Assembly (NCBI RefSeq): GCF_002214385.1
Contig: NZ_CP014855.1
Location: 1,610,123 to 1,674,122 of the forward strand
DNA length: 64,000 bases
From: Thermococcus gorgonarius
GTDB lineage: Archaea; Methanobacteriota_B; Thermococci; Thermococcales; Thermococcaceae
Direction: 5' to 3'
Every line of letters starts with the position of its first letter. The first letter of the stretch is position 1. A model generated the notes under the pieces. It saw nothing but the letters and a program-made list of their open reading frames with translations, searched no databases and had not been told where the DNA came from. The position numbers were made by a program, and so were the translations under genes. Shown here piece by piece: positions 1-8,677 of the stretch.

Positions 1-1231
1 TCTCCTCGTCCAAGGTCAGAACTTCCCTGTCGAGCATCAGGATTTTTCCATCTACTATAGTTGTCTCGACGTCGTTTCCGTTCGCTGAGTAAACGAGATG
101 GCTGATAACGTTGTTTATCGGCCTTAGATGGGGCTGATTGAAGTCGATTATCGCCAAGTCAGCGAGATAGCCCTCCTTTATTATGCCAGCCTTTATTCCG
201 AGTGCCCTTGCCCCGTTGAGTGTCGCCATTTTGAAGACTGTTTTCGCATCGGCCACCGTTGGATCGAGGTTGTGAACCTTGTGGAGAAGTGCCGCCAGCT
301 TCATCTCCTCCAGCATGTCGAGGTTGTTGTTGCTTGCAGCCCCGTCCGTCCCAAGACCGACGTTTACGCCCGCGTTGATGAGCTTTTGAAGGGGCATGAC
401 TCCGCTGGCAAGCTTCATATTGCTGCCGGGGTTGTGGGCAACGGTAACGCCGTTCCTTGCCAGAATTTGGATGTCCCTGCTGTCGAGCCAGACGCCGTGC
501 GCTATTATAACGTCGCTTCCAAGGAAGCCGATGTCGTCAAGGAGAACGACTGGACTCTTCCCATAGCGCTCGGTTATCTGGCCTATCTCAGCCATCGTCT
601 CGCTCACGTGGATGGTTATCAGCCTGTTGTGCTCGCTCGCGAGCCTTCTGACCTCTTTCAGCAGGGCTATCGAGCAGGTGTAGGGCGCGTGCGGTCCGAA
701 GACAAACTGAACCCTCTCGGAGTTCAGCTTTTCTATAGATTTCATCTCTCTGAGGGCTTCTTTTATCTCCTTCTCGGTCTTCTCCGGGTCGCCGAGATCT
801 ATCATGCCGTAGCTGAGGTAACCTCTAAGGCCGGAATCGAGAACCGCTTCCGCAACGGCATCCATGTGGAAGTACATGTCGAGGAAGGTAGTAGTGCCCG
901 TCTTGATCATCTCGAGGGCACCGAGATAAGCCCCGACCTTGATGTATTCAGGGGTAAGCTTTGCCTCTCTCGGCCAGATGTGGTTCTGGAGCCAGTCCAT
1001 GAGGGGGAGATCGTCTGCCAGGCCCCTGAGGAGGCCCATAGGGGAATGAGTGTGGAGGTTGATGAAACCTGGAGAGACCACCCTTCCACTCGCATCTATG
1101 ACAGTATCAGCGGACTCGTTTATACCCTTCCTGACCTCGGCTATACTGTTTCCCTCGATGAGGACGTCGGCCTTAACTATCTCGAAGTCCTCGCCGTAGA
1201 TTACGTACCCGTTCCTGATGAGAATGCTCAT
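1..1231 (-). CDS. mtaD: 5'-methylthioadenosine/S-adenosylhomocysteine deaminase, 3' end outside window
   Basis: Amidohydrolase-superfamily deaminase of the MTA/SAH salvage family. The frame is open from an ATG at 1231 to the window edge (about 410 codons), so the C-terminus is missing. Visible metal-site motifs are HTH (residues about 60-62) followed by SPMG, a later HVSE, VAHN, and GTDGAASNN near the C-terminal side, in the order typical of the family. The start is set by GGTGA upstream of ATG-AGC-ATT. It lies on the same strand as and just downstream of the MTA phosphorylase gene, which fits a purine/methionine salvage role. It could also act on other aminopurines. The family is certain; the exact substrate is inferred. 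Confidence 0.85.
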   Translation of the reverse strand, partial: MSILIRNGYVIYGEDFEIVKADVLIEGNSIAEVRKGINESADTVIDASGRVVSPGFINLHTHSPMGLLRGLADDLPLMDWLQNHIWPREAKLTPEYIKVGAYLGALEMIKTGTTTFLDMYFHMDAVAEAVLDSGLRGYLSYGMIDLGDPEKTEKEIKEALREMKSIEKLNSERVQFVFGPHAPYTCSIALLKEVRRLASEHNRLITIHVSETMAEIGQITERYGKSPVVLLDDIGFLGSDVIIAHGVWLDSRDIQILARNGVTVAHNPGSNMKLASGVMPLQKLINAGVNVGLGTDGAASNNNLDMLEEMKLAALLHKVHNLDPTVADAKTVFKMATLNGARALGIKAGIIKEGYLADLAIIDFNQPHLRPINNVISHLVYSANGNDVETTIVDGKILMLDREVLTLDEE

Positions 1232-1315
1232 TGTTATCACCCGGTTTCCTTTTGAAAAGGTATGTTTCCGATGGAAGTTAAAAAGGTTGGGGGAAGAAAG
1301 TTTGAGGAGAAGAGG

Positions 1316-2089
1316 TCAGACGAACATGCTCTTCAGCACGTCGGCACAGCCGCACTTCCTCTCCTCGGGAATGCGCGGGATGGCCTTCTTGAGCAGTTCC
1401 TGAACCTTGTAGTTGTTCTCGGCCATGACCTTGAGCACTTCCTGTGCGTCCACAGGCTTCTCGGCCCAGACGTCGTAGTCGGTAACGGTGGCAATGTTGA
1501 CGTAGCACATTCCCAACTCGCGGGCGAGATTGACCTCGGGAACCAGAGTCATTCCTATGATGTGGGCGTACTGCCTGAACATGAAGCTCTCAGCCCTCGT
1601 CGAGAAGCGCGGGCCTTCAATGCAGACGTAGGTGCCCTTTTCGTGGACGGGGAAGCCCAGCTCTTTAGCTGTCTCGTAGAATATCTTCCTCATCTCGGGG
1701 CAGAAGGGGTCGGCCATAGAGACGTGAGCAACCCTTGGCCCGTTGTAGAAGGTGTAGTCGCGCTTCTTTGTGAAGTCGATGAACTGGTCGGTTATGACGA
1801 TGTCGCCCGGTTTGTACTCCTCGCGGAGAGAGCCAACGGCCGTTATTCCTATGACACGCTCGACGCCAAGCTCGTGGAGGGCCCAGATATTGGCCCGATA
1901 GGGAACCTCATGGGGCGGGAACTCGTGGTGTTTGCCGTGCCTCGGGATGAAGGCCACTTCAACGCCCTCGATTTCGCCTATTTCCACTGGAGCGGACGGC
2001 CTGCCGTAGGGAGTGTGCACCTTCACCGTCTCCTTCGGCTCGAAGACGCCGTAGACACCGGAACCGCCGATGATACCGATCTTCACCAT
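1316..2089 (-). CDS. mtnP: S-methyl-5'-thioadenosine phosphorylase
   Basis: PNP/MTAP-family phosphorylase, 257 residues, the usual length. It splits methylthioadenosine with phosphate to adenine and methylthioribose-1-phosphate. N-terminal phosphate-loop motif [10 protein letters not shown], then RHG (phosphate contact) in IPRHGKHHE, a TAVGSLRE segment, [12 protein letters not shown] and a C-terminal KCGC. This CXC pair is known from hyperthermophile MTAP/PNP enzymes and is linked to disulfide stability. GTG and ATG codons lie upstream at 2098 and 2095, but GGTGA is 5 nt before the ATG at 2089, which I take as the start. mtaD lies 84 bp downstream on the same strand. An ORB-like motif is embedded at 1981-1992. 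Confidence 0.9.
   Translation of the reverse strand: MVKIGIIGGSGVYGVFEPKETVKVHTPYGRPSAPVEIGEIEGVEVAFIPRHGKHHEFPPHEVPYRANIWALHELGVERVIGITAVGSLREEYKPGDIVITDQFIDFTKKRDYTFYNGPRVAHVSMADPFCPEMRKIFYETAKELGFPVHEKGTYVCIEGPRFSTRAESFMFRQYAHIIGMTLVPEVNLARELGMCYVNIATVTDYDVWAEKPVDAQEVLKVMAENNYKVQELLKKAIPRIPEERKCGCADVLKSMFV
1981..1992. promoter_or_regulatory. ORB-like element inside mtnP
   Basis: TTTCCACTGGAG matches the dyad core of archaeal origin recognition boxes (TTCCANTGGAA). It sits in coding sequence about 6 kb from the origin core. Binding by Orc1/Cdc6 is inferred only. Confidence 0.4.
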
Positions 2090-2135
2090 AGACATCACCC
2101 TGTAAAAATACCGCCCGAGTTATTTAAGGGTTGCC

Positions 2136-2157
2136 TTTCCAGTGGAAATGAAACTCC
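2136..2157 (+). promoter_or_regulatory. ORB-like element in the mtnP/PAC2 divergent promoter
   Basis: TTTCCAGTGGAAATGAAAC followed by TCC is almost the same as the first two thirds of the long ORBs at the origin, without the G run. It lies between two divergent genes, so it could be an origin-recognition site, an Orc1-regulated promoter site, or both. Confidence 0.55.
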
Positions 2158-2205
2158 GAAAATTTAATAACCTAAGGAAACTAAACTGTTATGGAGGTGA
2201 GAGTG

Positions 2206-2934
2206 ATGGAGGATAAAAAACCGGTCAAGCTCGTTTTGCCGGAGGTGAAGAACCCGATCCTGATAGAAGGCTATCCAGGAATAGGGCTGGTGGGGCATAT
2301 AGCGGCCAACTTTCTTGCAAAGGAACTGGGAATGGAGATGATAGGCTACGTTGAGAGTCCATTCATCCCGCCAATGGCACTCATCCTGGAGGGGAAGCCA
2401 AACCCACCACTGAGATTCTACGGGAAAGACAACATAATCGTTGCCGTTGCTGACATATACGTTCCTCCCACGCTGGTCAATGAGATAGCCTCGGAACTCG
2501 TAAACTACCTAAAGGAGATGAAAGCCGAGAAAGTCATCTCCCTGGGAGGAATAGGAATTGGGTTTCTCAAAGAAAAGCTCGAAGTGTGGGGTGTTGGAAG
2601 CAGGGAGGAGCTCAACAAGGAACTGGAGAATAACGGTGTAAAGATACTCCAGTACGGGTCAATAATGGGGATGAGTGGAAAGCTCCTCTGGGAGGCAAGC
2701 AGGAAGGACCTGGACGCCTACGCGCTCATGGGTGAAACCTTTGGGGACAGGCCAGACCCCAGAGCGGCGGCCAACGTTCTGGAGGTTGTGAAAAAACTCA
2801 CAAACCTGGACTTCAGCACAGAACCGCTCCTTCAGGAGGCCAGAATGATAGAAGAGCAGCTCAGGAAGATGCACGAGCAGATGGAGCAGGCAAGGCAGAG
2901 GGCGGAGAAACAGTATGAGACGCTCTACCTGTGA
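2206..2934 (+). CDS. PAC2-family protein (proteasome assembly chaperone-like)
   Basis: 242-residue PAC2-family protein. It has the family's N-terminal pattern of a short beta strand then EGYPGIGLVGHIAANFL, followed by SPFIPP and VADIYVPP segments. The C-terminus (from about residue 205) is a charged helix rich in Glu, Gln and Arg, likely a coiled coil. Homologues in eukaryotes assist 20S proteasome assembly; the archaeal role is not settled. An ATG exists at 2191, but GGAGGTG (2193-2199) sits 6 nt before the ATG at 2206, so I start there. A small gene follows 10 bp downstream, probably in one operon. Confidence 0.8.
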   Translation: MEDKKPVKLVLPEVKNPILIEGYPGIGLVGHIAANFLAKELGMEMIGYVESPFIPPMALILEGKPNPPLRFYGKDNIIVAVADIYVPPTLVNEIASELVNYLKEMKAEKVISLGGIGIGFLKEKLEVWGVGSREELNKELENNGVKILQYGSIMGMSGKLLWEASRKDLDAYALMGETFGDRPDPRAAANVLEVVKKLTNLDFSTEPLLQEARMIEEQLRKMHEQMEQARQRAEKQYETLYL

Positions 2935-2944
2935 GGTGATAAAG

Positions 2945-3328
2945 ATGGAGGCAGTTATCCTGACGGGAATAGCGAGGAGGGTTTTGGACGAACTGATCCG
3001 AAACCCCTATAGAACAATAGAGCTCAGGAGTGCGAGAAACGTTTTAGCAGTTGAAGAAGCCCTCAAAGAAGCCCTCAAGCTCTTTCTAACCTACGACCCC
3101 TTCGAGGACGTTTCCACTGGAACCGAAGGCCTGCTGGCGGAGATCCTGGAGGCAAAGGAAATCAACACAAGGATTCCCTGGGAGGAAAGTGATGAAAGGG
3201 AGATAACAGTCTGCAGGGCAAAGGTTAAACTGGTAGGCCTCGGCAGGGTCGTTGAAGTCGAGAGGAGAGATGGAATCCTCGTGGCAAGGGTGAGAGAACT
3301 GTTCCCCCACGAAATGAGTATTGGTTAA
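2945..3328 (+). CDS. conserved hypothetical protein
   Basis: 127-residue soluble protein that I do not recognise. It starts MEAVILTGIARRVLDELI and is alpha/beta in appearance, with no signal peptide, membrane helix or cysteine cluster (a single Cys). GAGGTGATAAAG precedes the ATG at 2945, and the upstream PAC2 stop is 10 bp away, so the two are probably co-transcribed. An ORB-like TTTCCACTGGAA lies inside it at 3111-3122, encoding Ser-Thr-Gly. Its stop shares the palindrome TTAA (3325-3328) with the stop of the convergent nucS. Confidence 0.7.
   Translation: MEAVILTGIARRVLDELIRNPYRTIELRSARNVLAVEEALKEALKLFLTYDPFEDVSTGTEGLLAEILEAKEINTRIPWEESDEREITVCRAKVKLVGLGRVVEVERRDGILVARVRELFPHEMSIG
3111..3122. 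promoter_or_regulatory. ORB-like element inside a coding region
   Basis: Perfect palindromic core TTTCCACTGGAA in the hypothetical gene at 2945-3328. Same core as the origin ORBs; function there is inferred. Confidence 0.4.
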
Positions 3329-4074
3329 AAGAGCCTGAGCTGTTTCCCCCGGGACTTCTTTTCCCGCTTGGGCGGCTGGAGCTTTCTGAATTCCAATCCC
3401 TCTTTTTCGAGGAGTTTTTTAGCTCCAGAAGTTAGAGAAGGCGCGACGAGGATTCCCCGAACGTTCTCGTACTCCTCCCTAAGGGTCTCAACGTAGCGCT
3501 TGAGCTGGCTTACCGCGTGCAAATCGGCCCTCCTGCGTTTTAGCTCTAAAACGACGATGTTCCCTTCCCTATCGACACCCAAGATATCAACTATACCGTG
3601 CTTTATTGGTTTCTCGCGGTAAAGGGGCTTAAATCCGGGCTCTATGACCTCAGGCTGCTCAAAGATTAGCTCGGCCATCTCGGCCTCGCTTCCGGTCAGG
3701 GCAAGCTCCTCGTAGTCTTCAGCATGGAAAACCGTTATGAGGTAGACTTCTTCCAACTCAACTTCAAGGGTCTCCCGGGGTTTCCGCCTAACGGAAACCA
3801 GAACTGGGTTTTCCCTAAGTTCGAGGTGGACTACACTCCCAGGAGGTTGCCAGTTCACAGGTTCTCTCTTTTTGCTCTGGTGGATTAGAAAGGAGCCGTC
3901 GGGCTTAACTATTATGACTCTGTCCCCAGAGCCAAGCTCGCTCTTGGCCCTGCCGTCGTAGTGAACCTTACAGCGGGCGAAGATGGTAAGCATACCCTCG
4001 GATGAAATCGCCGAGTCAACCAGGAGCTTTATTTCCTCTGGAGACGGATTGGCCTTAAACTCAACCTTGGGCAT
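3325..4074 (-). CDS. nucS: mismatch/ssDNA endonuclease NucS (EndoMS)
   Basis: 249 residues, close to the 251 of the Pyrococcus enzyme. NucS/EndoMS cuts DNA at mismatches and branched structures and is directed by PCNA. The N-terminal half is the beta-rich DNA-binding and dimerisation domain; the C-terminal RecB-like nuclease shows HGIVDILG, then VLELKRRR (D...ExK) and a QLKRY motif. The C-terminal tail KQLRLF is a PCNA-interacting peptide. No Shine-Dalgarno precedes the ATG. A TATA box (CTATAAAAAC on the plus strand, 4095-4104) is centred about 26 nt upstream, so the mRNA is probably leaderless. It converges with the upstream gene, sharing stop palindrome TTAA. Confidence 0.9.
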   Translation of the reverse strand: MPKVEFKANPSPEEIKLLVDSAISSEGMLTIFARCKVHYDGRAKSELGSGDRVIIVKPDGSFLIHQSKKREPVNWQPPGSVVHLELRENPVLVSVRRKPRETLEVELEEVYLITVFHAEDYEELALTGSEAEMAELIFEQPEVIEPGFKPLYREKPIKHGIVDILGVDREGNIVVLELKRRRADLHAVSQLKRYVETLREEYENVRGILVAPSLTSGAKKLLEKEGLEFRKLQPPKREKKSRGKQLRLF

Positions 4075-4114
4075 GGAGGTGAGTTGGAAAGGGGCTATAA
4101 AAACTAAACGTTTT

Positions 4115-4748
4115 TCAACGGAGAGAATAAACGAGAGTGAACACCTTGAGGAGGGCGTACGCAAGGAGCGTGAGGATGGGTAGGAGGAACAGGAGTCCTA
4201 GTCTCCGATTTTTGGGATATAAAAACATCCCAACGAGACCGTAAAGGGTGTTCAAGCCCGAGAGCAACAGGAAGTTCTCATACGAAGTAAGGTCGTTGGT
4301 ATAAAGACCCACCAAAACCAGGAAAAGAGGGAAACAAGGGGGCCAAGGAGAATCCCTCTGGAACCCGGCGAGGATTCCTTCCTGATAAAACGCGCGTAGA
4401 GGAAGAGCGGAAAGTCGATAAACAGAAAGATCACCCCAAAAACACCGGAACACAGATCATCACGCATGCCATAGCGAAGTTAACAACGTAAACAATGCCC
4501 CTCTCAAATCCCATATCCACAATGATCCAGCTGAGGGAGCCCCACATCAGAATTACAAAAGCTATATCCCTTGCAGAGTCCTGGATAATCTTTAGATCGG
4601 TCTTATCGATAACGTTAGGAAGCTCCCTAAACCCGAATTTGGAATTATGCTCCCGCTCCAATCGCCTTTTGAATATGAAAAGGCCCATAACAAGCGCGAT
4701 AAAGAAGGATATGACCGCCGTTATCAGTCCTGAAATGGTGATATTCAT
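4115..4748 (-). pseudogene. frameshifted multi-pass membrane protein
   Basis: Three overlapping reading frames read as one membrane protein: 4748 to about 4440 (starts MNITISGLITAVISFF), about 4440 to 4300 (GVIFLFIDFPLFLYARF), and about 4330 to 4115 (GLYTNDLTSYENFLLL and LGLLFLLPILTLLAYAL). Each piece carries hydrophobic segments and they join naturally if one base is added near 4435 (a T5G4 run) and the frame is shifted again near 4310-4330. The ATG overlaps the stop of the upstream small gene as ATGA, which supports the start. Either a decayed gene or two sequencing errors in homopolymers. Family not recognised. Confidence 0.6.
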
Positions 4749-4855
4749 TTTCTGGGATGAAACCCGTGGAAAAAATAGAACAGTCCCCAAAAAGCAATCA
4801 CAATTATCAACGGGACCAGCACGGCTTCCAGCACCAGCTTTCTTCCGGGCTTCAT
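4745..4855 (-). CDS. small single-pass membrane protein
   Basis: 36-residue ORF, MKPGRKLVLEAVLV then a hydrophobic stretch PLIIVIAFWGLFYFF and a basic tail. GAGGGGA lies 8 nt before the ATG at 4855. The frame is open further upstream, but that region is low complexity and lacks a ribosome binding site. Its stop overlaps the start of the frameshifted membrane gene (ATGA), so the two were translationally coupled. Function unknown. Confidence 0.5.
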   Translation of the reverse strand: MKPGRKLVLEAVLVPLIIVIAFWGLFYFFHGFHPRK

Positions 4856-4991
4856 CTTAAATTCCCCTCTTGTATATTCAAAAAATTGAAACTTAAAAAG
4901 CTGAAGGAACATCACGAAATTAAAGAGAGCACAAAGACATATCCCAATATGGGATAAAGCGAGATATTCAAACAGAAGAAAGAGGAATAAA

Positions 4992-6050
4992 TCAATCCTC
5001 AACGCCCTTCTCGGTTATCCTAAAGACAGCCTCGCCCTCGGGTAGATGGGGGCTGTCTATTAGTCTTGCAACCCTCTTCCCGGCCTTGCCCTTCCTCAGG
5101 TAAACCCTGAGGGTGGCGCTGTGCGCCAGGATGTGGCCACCAACGGGCCTCGTGGGGTCGCCGAAGAAAGCGTCCGGCTTTGCCTGGACCTGGTTGGTGA
5201 CGAAGACAGCTATGTCGTAGAGGTCAGCGAGGCGGTGAAGGTCAGCAAGGTGCTTTGCCAGCTTCTGCTGTCTTTCTGCGAGCGTCCCCCTGCCGACGTA
5301 CTCGCTCCGGAAGTGGGCCATGAGTGAGTCAACTACCAGGAGCTTTACGGGTCTGTCCGTCTCGGCTTTCTCTTTAATAATCTCCTCAGCCTTCTCCACC
5401 AAGAGCATCTGATGGTTGCTGTTGAATGCACGGGCGACGTATATGTTCTTGAGGGCCTCATCGGGATCGAGACCGCGGTTTTCAGCAATCTGCCTGATGC
5501 GCTCGGGTCTAAACGTGTTCTCCGTGTCAATCCAGATTACGGAACCGCCGAGTCCACCCTCCTCCGGCGGTTTCTGAACCATGACGGCAAGGGTGTGGGC
5601 CAGCTGAGTCTTTCCACTGCCGAACTCACCAAATACTTCTGTTATGGCTTGTGTTTCAATTCCACCACCGAGAAGCTTGTCAAGGGCTTTGCTTCCAGTG
5701 GAAATCTTGCCTATCGTTGTTCTCCGCTTCAGGTACTCATCGGCACGCATGAAAGTTCCTATGTTGGCTGCCTCCCTTGCGGCCTGAATTATCTTAAGTG
5801 CAGCACCTTCGCTTATCCCCGCTATCTCCTTGAGCTCAAGAGGAGAGGCAACTGCTATGGCCTCAATGGTATCGTAACCGGCCTCCCTAAGCTTCTCCGC
5901 CGTTGCAGGGCCGACTCCAGGAAGGTCCTCCAGCGTGGTGATCTTCTTGGATGACTTTGAAGTCTTTTCCTCAGTTTTCTCTTCTTCAGCCACTTCAAGC
6001 TCTTCAAACTCCTCAAGCTCTTTAATTTCATCGTTCTTCTTTCGTGCCAT
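4992..6050 (-). CDS. radA: DNA repair and recombination protein RadA
   Basis: 352-residue archaeal Rad51/RecA homologue that polymerises on ssDNA and catalyses strand exchange. An acidic N-terminal extension is followed by a helix-hairpin-helix domain ([20 protein letters not shown]), the linker with FMRADEYL (polymerisation motif), Walker [10 protein letters not shown], Walker [13 protein letters not shown]1/L2 region [10 protein letters not shown] and the C-terminal [17 protein letters not shown]. No intein is present, unlike some Pyrococcus radA genes. GGTGATGATC directly precedes the ATG at 6050; upstream in-frame starts are less likely. An ORB-like sequence lies at 5692-5706. Placement 2 kb from the origin is typical of Thermococcales. 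Confidence 0.95.
   Translation of the reverse strand: MARKKNDEIKELEEFEELEVAEEEKTEEKTSKSSKKITTLEDLPGVGPATAEKLREAGYDTIEAIAVASPLELKEIAGISEGAALKIIQAAREAANIGTFMRADEYLKRRTTIGKISTGSKALDKLLGGGIETQAITEVFGEFGSGKTQLAHTLAVMVQKPPEEGGLGGSVIWIDTENTFRPERIRQIAENRGLDPDEALKNIYVARAFNSNHQMLLVEKAEEIIKEKAETDRPVKLLVVDSLMAHFRSEYVGRGTLAERQQKLAKHLADLHRLADLYDIAVFVTNQVQAKPDAFFGDPTRPVGGHILAHSATLRVYLRKGKAGKRVARLIDSPHLPEGEAVFRITEKGVED
5692..5706 (+). promoter_or_regulatory. ORB-like element inside radA
   Basis: CTTCCAGTGGAAATC matches the mini-ORB core with the GAAA flank, in plus orientation, inside the radA coding sequence. Function inferred from sequence match. Confidence 0.4.
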
Positions 6051-6153
6051 GATCATCACCACTAACTCATAACCCTGGAAGGGGGTAAATTTGGATGGTT
6101 ATATACTTTTCTCAGATAAAGGGAAGAGGAAGAAAAATCCTGATAGAGCCCAA

Positions 6154-6282
6154 CTACTTTCCAACAGGTTTCACAACGATCAGTTTGACCCCCTTAGGAA
6201 TCAGTTTGTCCAGATCCGGATCCAGAATTGGCCGTTCAAGGTGATAGCCCAGGAGTGTAATGATTAAACCAAAACAGAGATT
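6154..6282 (-). pseudogene. possible C-terminal gene remnant
   Basis: A 43-codon open stretch without an ATG, bounded by stops, reads as a hydrophobic segment (GLIITLLGYHLERPILD) followed by a soluble tail ending IVVKPVGK. It looks like the end of a membrane protein whose 5' part is lost. It fills part of the 310-bp gap between radA and the secreted-protein gene. The rest of that gap holds a TATA-like TGTATATAG at about 6312-6320. Confidence 0.3.
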
Positions 6283-6330
6283 TCAAAACACCAAATAGAT
6301 TCCTTCAACGCTGTATATAGATTAACCAAA

Positions 6331-7692
6331 ATGTTCATATAGAACAAAACCCAATTCCTAACTATTCTATTAGTGTCAACTGCAGTTGGAGGTTATACAC
6401 TCTATTCATCTAGAGCTCCAGAGAGAATAACGTTTGCAGTGGCAATACAGCCTCTCCCCGATGGGAAAGTGAAAATTCTGGCCAGCGGACCAGTAGAGAA
6501 GGTTCTGAATGAAAGATCTCACAACAGAGAATGGGCAGAATATCTGAAAAATGACAAGAATGTCCTCAAGAGCATACCGACACCAATTGTTATTTATTTC
6601 ACGAAAGACAACAACATTGGCGTCGGGACCCCGAAAGGGGGGAAATTAACCTCAACAGTAGAGGTTCACTTACAAGAAATCCCTAAACTCAAATTTGACG
6701 GAACCTCAACAAGTCCAGTTCAAAGTCTGAATGTATCTGGTGATGTACTATCTGAGTGTCCTAAGGATTATGTCCCCGTATCCGACAGGTACTGCATATT
6801 AGACACCACTGACCAGGTAGTTTACGGATCCAACGCAAAGACCGAGATAGTCACTGAATGGGTTCCGTTCATGGGTTTGGAAGTTCAGACTTCCGGCAGT
6901 ACTCCTATATCATCAATAGGAGCCAGCTGGGGCATATTACTTGACCACACTTCGGTTGCCACGTATACCATCAGTATTGTGAACATACCCATCGTAACCT
7001 TCGGGGACCCCTATAGCGGGGAATCCCTGTATATCACATACGGCCCAAGGGGAGGGCTCTACACGGACGATGGCTATGTAGAACGGTACATAAACCTCCC
7101 CCTCAAGTACCTTATTTTCAAAATGGAGCTACTGGGCTACGATAGGTACACCGGCGAACATCTACACATCCCAATAATGGGCACATATCCACTAGAGATC
7201 CTCCTCACGGGGGAATATATCTTGGAAAACGATGAACACTTAAATAGGCAGATAACCCCATCGGAAGGGCCAACGGGAGCAATTCTAACTAACCACCTAA
7301 TCCAAACAGAATTCCCCAAAGATATGCAGGAGGCAGAGGAGATCGTAAAGACGGATAAGATTAGAGCGTATACAAATGTCGTCTTTGAGTTCCAGGGAGG
7401 GAGCCCACATTCATTTTATTCCGTACCCATTGGGGAACTCGGTATAACGAAAACACTAGAACTTGGAGAAGTCACCGTTCCACTGTCGTTGACTTTCTCA
7501 TACGAAGAAAAATCCACCTCGGCGATAACCTACGCCTTGCACATAACGGGTGGCTCTCCTAACACAAGGTACAAAATCATAATTAGAAAACGAGATGTTA
7601 AACTTCCGGTAGAAGGAGACGTAGAGTTAGGCATGTACTTCACAAAAATATTATCAACAACACCAGCACCCGATCCAAATCCGCTACCCTGA
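6331..7692 (+). CDS. secreted hypothetical protein with in-frame TAG at codon 4
   Basis: Large beta-rich extracytoplasmic protein that I do not recognise; it ends in a short Pro-rich tail (TPAPDPNPLP). From ATG 6331 the frame reads M-F-I-stop-NKTQFLTILLVSTAVGGY. A good signal peptide is therefore interrupted by TAG at 6340-6342. The first usable start after it is GTG 6373, which removes most of the hydrophobic core and has no ribosome binding site; starting there gives 439 residues. Either a recent nonsense mutation (AAG or GAG to TAG), a sequencing error, or a start at 6373 on a short transcript from the TATA near 6313. It lies between radA and the origin, where gene content often varies. 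Confidence 0.55.
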
Positions 7693-7770
7693 TTTGGAGA
7701 CATCTTCACTTATACCAACGGGTCTAACGGCAAATAAAGGGACATTGTCCTCTTCTTTTTATTGGCTTCA

Positions 7771-7786
7771 CTCCACTGGAAACAAA
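7771..7786 (+). promoter_or_regulatory. ORB/mini-ORB element
   Basis: CTCCACTGGAAACAAA carries the ORB core plus the GAAAC extension, in plus orientation, 28 bp before the left long ORB. Confidence 0.65.
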
Positions 7787-7813
7787 ACCTCTTTTCGATG
7801 CCCATCTTAAAGA

Positions 7814-7840
7814 CCCCCCAGAGTTTCATTTCCACTGGAA
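7814..7840 (-). promoter_or_regulatory. long origin recognition box, left
   Basis: Read on the minus strand from 7840: TTCCAGTGGAAATGAAAC, then TCT and a run of six G. Core, spacer and G-string match full-length archaeal ORBs. Its G-string points away from the A+T-rich core, so it is the inverted partner of the box at 8095-8121. Confidence 0.85.
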
Positions 7841-8094
7841 CCAGGATTTGGAAAAAGGACGGACTAGCGAGGATTTACAAAGATACAGAAACTTTAACTC
7901 TAAGTTTGTGTATAGAAACCCCAGTTGGGTTCAATCAAAACTTAAATAATTTTTAAAAATATCCATTTATTGGGAACAATTTCGGCTAAATTCTAGACAA
8001 TGTTCATAGAAAAAAATAAAATAGGAAAGTTGCATAGAAAATGGGAGTGTTTTCACCAAAAATTGACGATCCATTTGGGTGTAGCTAAAACCCG
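7841..8094. other. A+T-rich unwinding region of the origin
   Basis: 254 bp between the two inverted long ORBs. It contains runs such as AATAATTTTTAAAAATATCC and GAAAAAAATAAAATAGG and is far richer in A+T than the flanks. By analogy with Pyrococcus this is the probable duplex-unwinding element. Confidence 0.65.
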
Positions 8095-8121
8095 CTTCCA
8101 GTGGAAATGGAACTCTGGGGG
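8095..8121 (+). promoter_or_regulatory. long origin recognition box, right
   Basis: CTTCCAGTGGAAATGG then AACTCT and five G (8117-8121). It differs from the left box by very few bases and points outward in the opposite direction. Confidence 0.85.
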
Positions 8122-8232
8122 ACTACAAAACTATTTAACAATTAGATTTTTTCAAGCGTCGTTGTTTTCGTGAACTTCTCATATGTGCACCATAATGAAC
8201 TTGTTTTTGTGTACATACCTGTTCATTTCTCG

Positions 8233-8246
8233 TCCATTGGAAATCC
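8233..8246 (+). promoter_or_regulatory. mini-ORB variant
   Basis: TCCATTGGAAATCC, a one-base variant of the core, in plus orientation within the origin. Confidence 0.45.
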
Positions 8247-8501
8247 CTGCTCTGTGCTTCGGAGATTTTTCAAATGTAAAATATCATGAACATCTTTGTG
8301 CTTCTGCACTTGGGGATTTCCTTTGGAACACCCGGACTTCCCCTGAAGAACTCGAAGTGTGTTGTCATGAACTTGTTAAACTATCCGTTGTTGCCTGTGG
8401 AATAACTTCTCGATTTTGATTTCTAGATTTTCCGTGCACTTTCTTTTGAACAACCTCATGACAAGCAAAGGATATAAACCCCTCAATTGATATGACCTTG
8501 C

Positions 8502-8535
8502 TTTCCACTGGGTCTAATGCTTCCAGTGGAGATGG
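8502..8535. promoter_or_regulatory. pair of mini-ORBs upstream of orc1
   Basis: TTTCCACTGGG (8502-8512) and CTTCCAGTGGAGATGG (8520-8535) lie 18 bp apart, near two helical turns. The position about 150 bp before the orc1 start suggests both origin binding and autoregulation of orc1. Confidence 0.55.
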
Positions 8536-8641
8536 TCATGATATCCTGGAGAGTATCTCGTCAGTATGGCAAAAATATTTGTTAATAATTGGAGATTTGC
8601 ATCTAATATGGTCTGAAATCTGATGATTTGGCGGCTGTTGA

Positions 8642-8659
8642 GTTTCACTTCCACTGGAG
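8642..8659 (-). promoter_or_regulatory. ORB element next to the orc1 start
   Basis: Minus strand CTCCAGTGGAAGTGAAAC, core plus GAAAC extension, 18 bp before the orc1 ATG. It overlaps the expected leader, so Orc1 binding here could block its own expression. Confidence 0.6.
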
Positions 8660-8677
8660 CTCGAATCGGTGAGGGCC

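Larger units (their letters stand above)
7693..8677. other. oriC: chromosomal replication origin oriC
   Basis: Nearly 1 kb without a credible gene, directly upstream of orc1/cdc6, which is the location of the Pyrococcus origin. It contains two long ORBs in inverted orientation (7814-7840 and 8095-8121), an A+T-rich stretch between them (likely unwinding element), and at least five shorter ORB cores (7771, 8233, 8502, 8520, 8649). The decanucleotide TGAACTTGTT occurs twice (8196 and 8368), with a related TGAACTTC at 8171. Small ORFs here look random. The origin assignment rests on established knowledge of Pyrococcus oriC plus the motifs seen. Confidence 0.9.

Noticed and set aside
128..1255. 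375-codon plus-strand frame over the mtaD region
   Set aside because: Opposite-strand shadow; the minus strand encodes a clear amidohydrolase with all metal motifs, open to the window edge.
1262..2167. 301-codon plus-strand frame
   Set aside because: Shadow of mtnP on the minus strand.
6340..6342. TAG as pyrrolysine codon in the secreted-protein gene
   Set aside because: No pyrrolysine genes in the window and Thermococcales are not known to use it; a nonsense mutation or error is simpler.
8183..8419. 78-codon frame in the origin
   Set aside because: No ribosome binding site, Cys-rich random composition, contains a mini-ORB; origin DNA explains the region.
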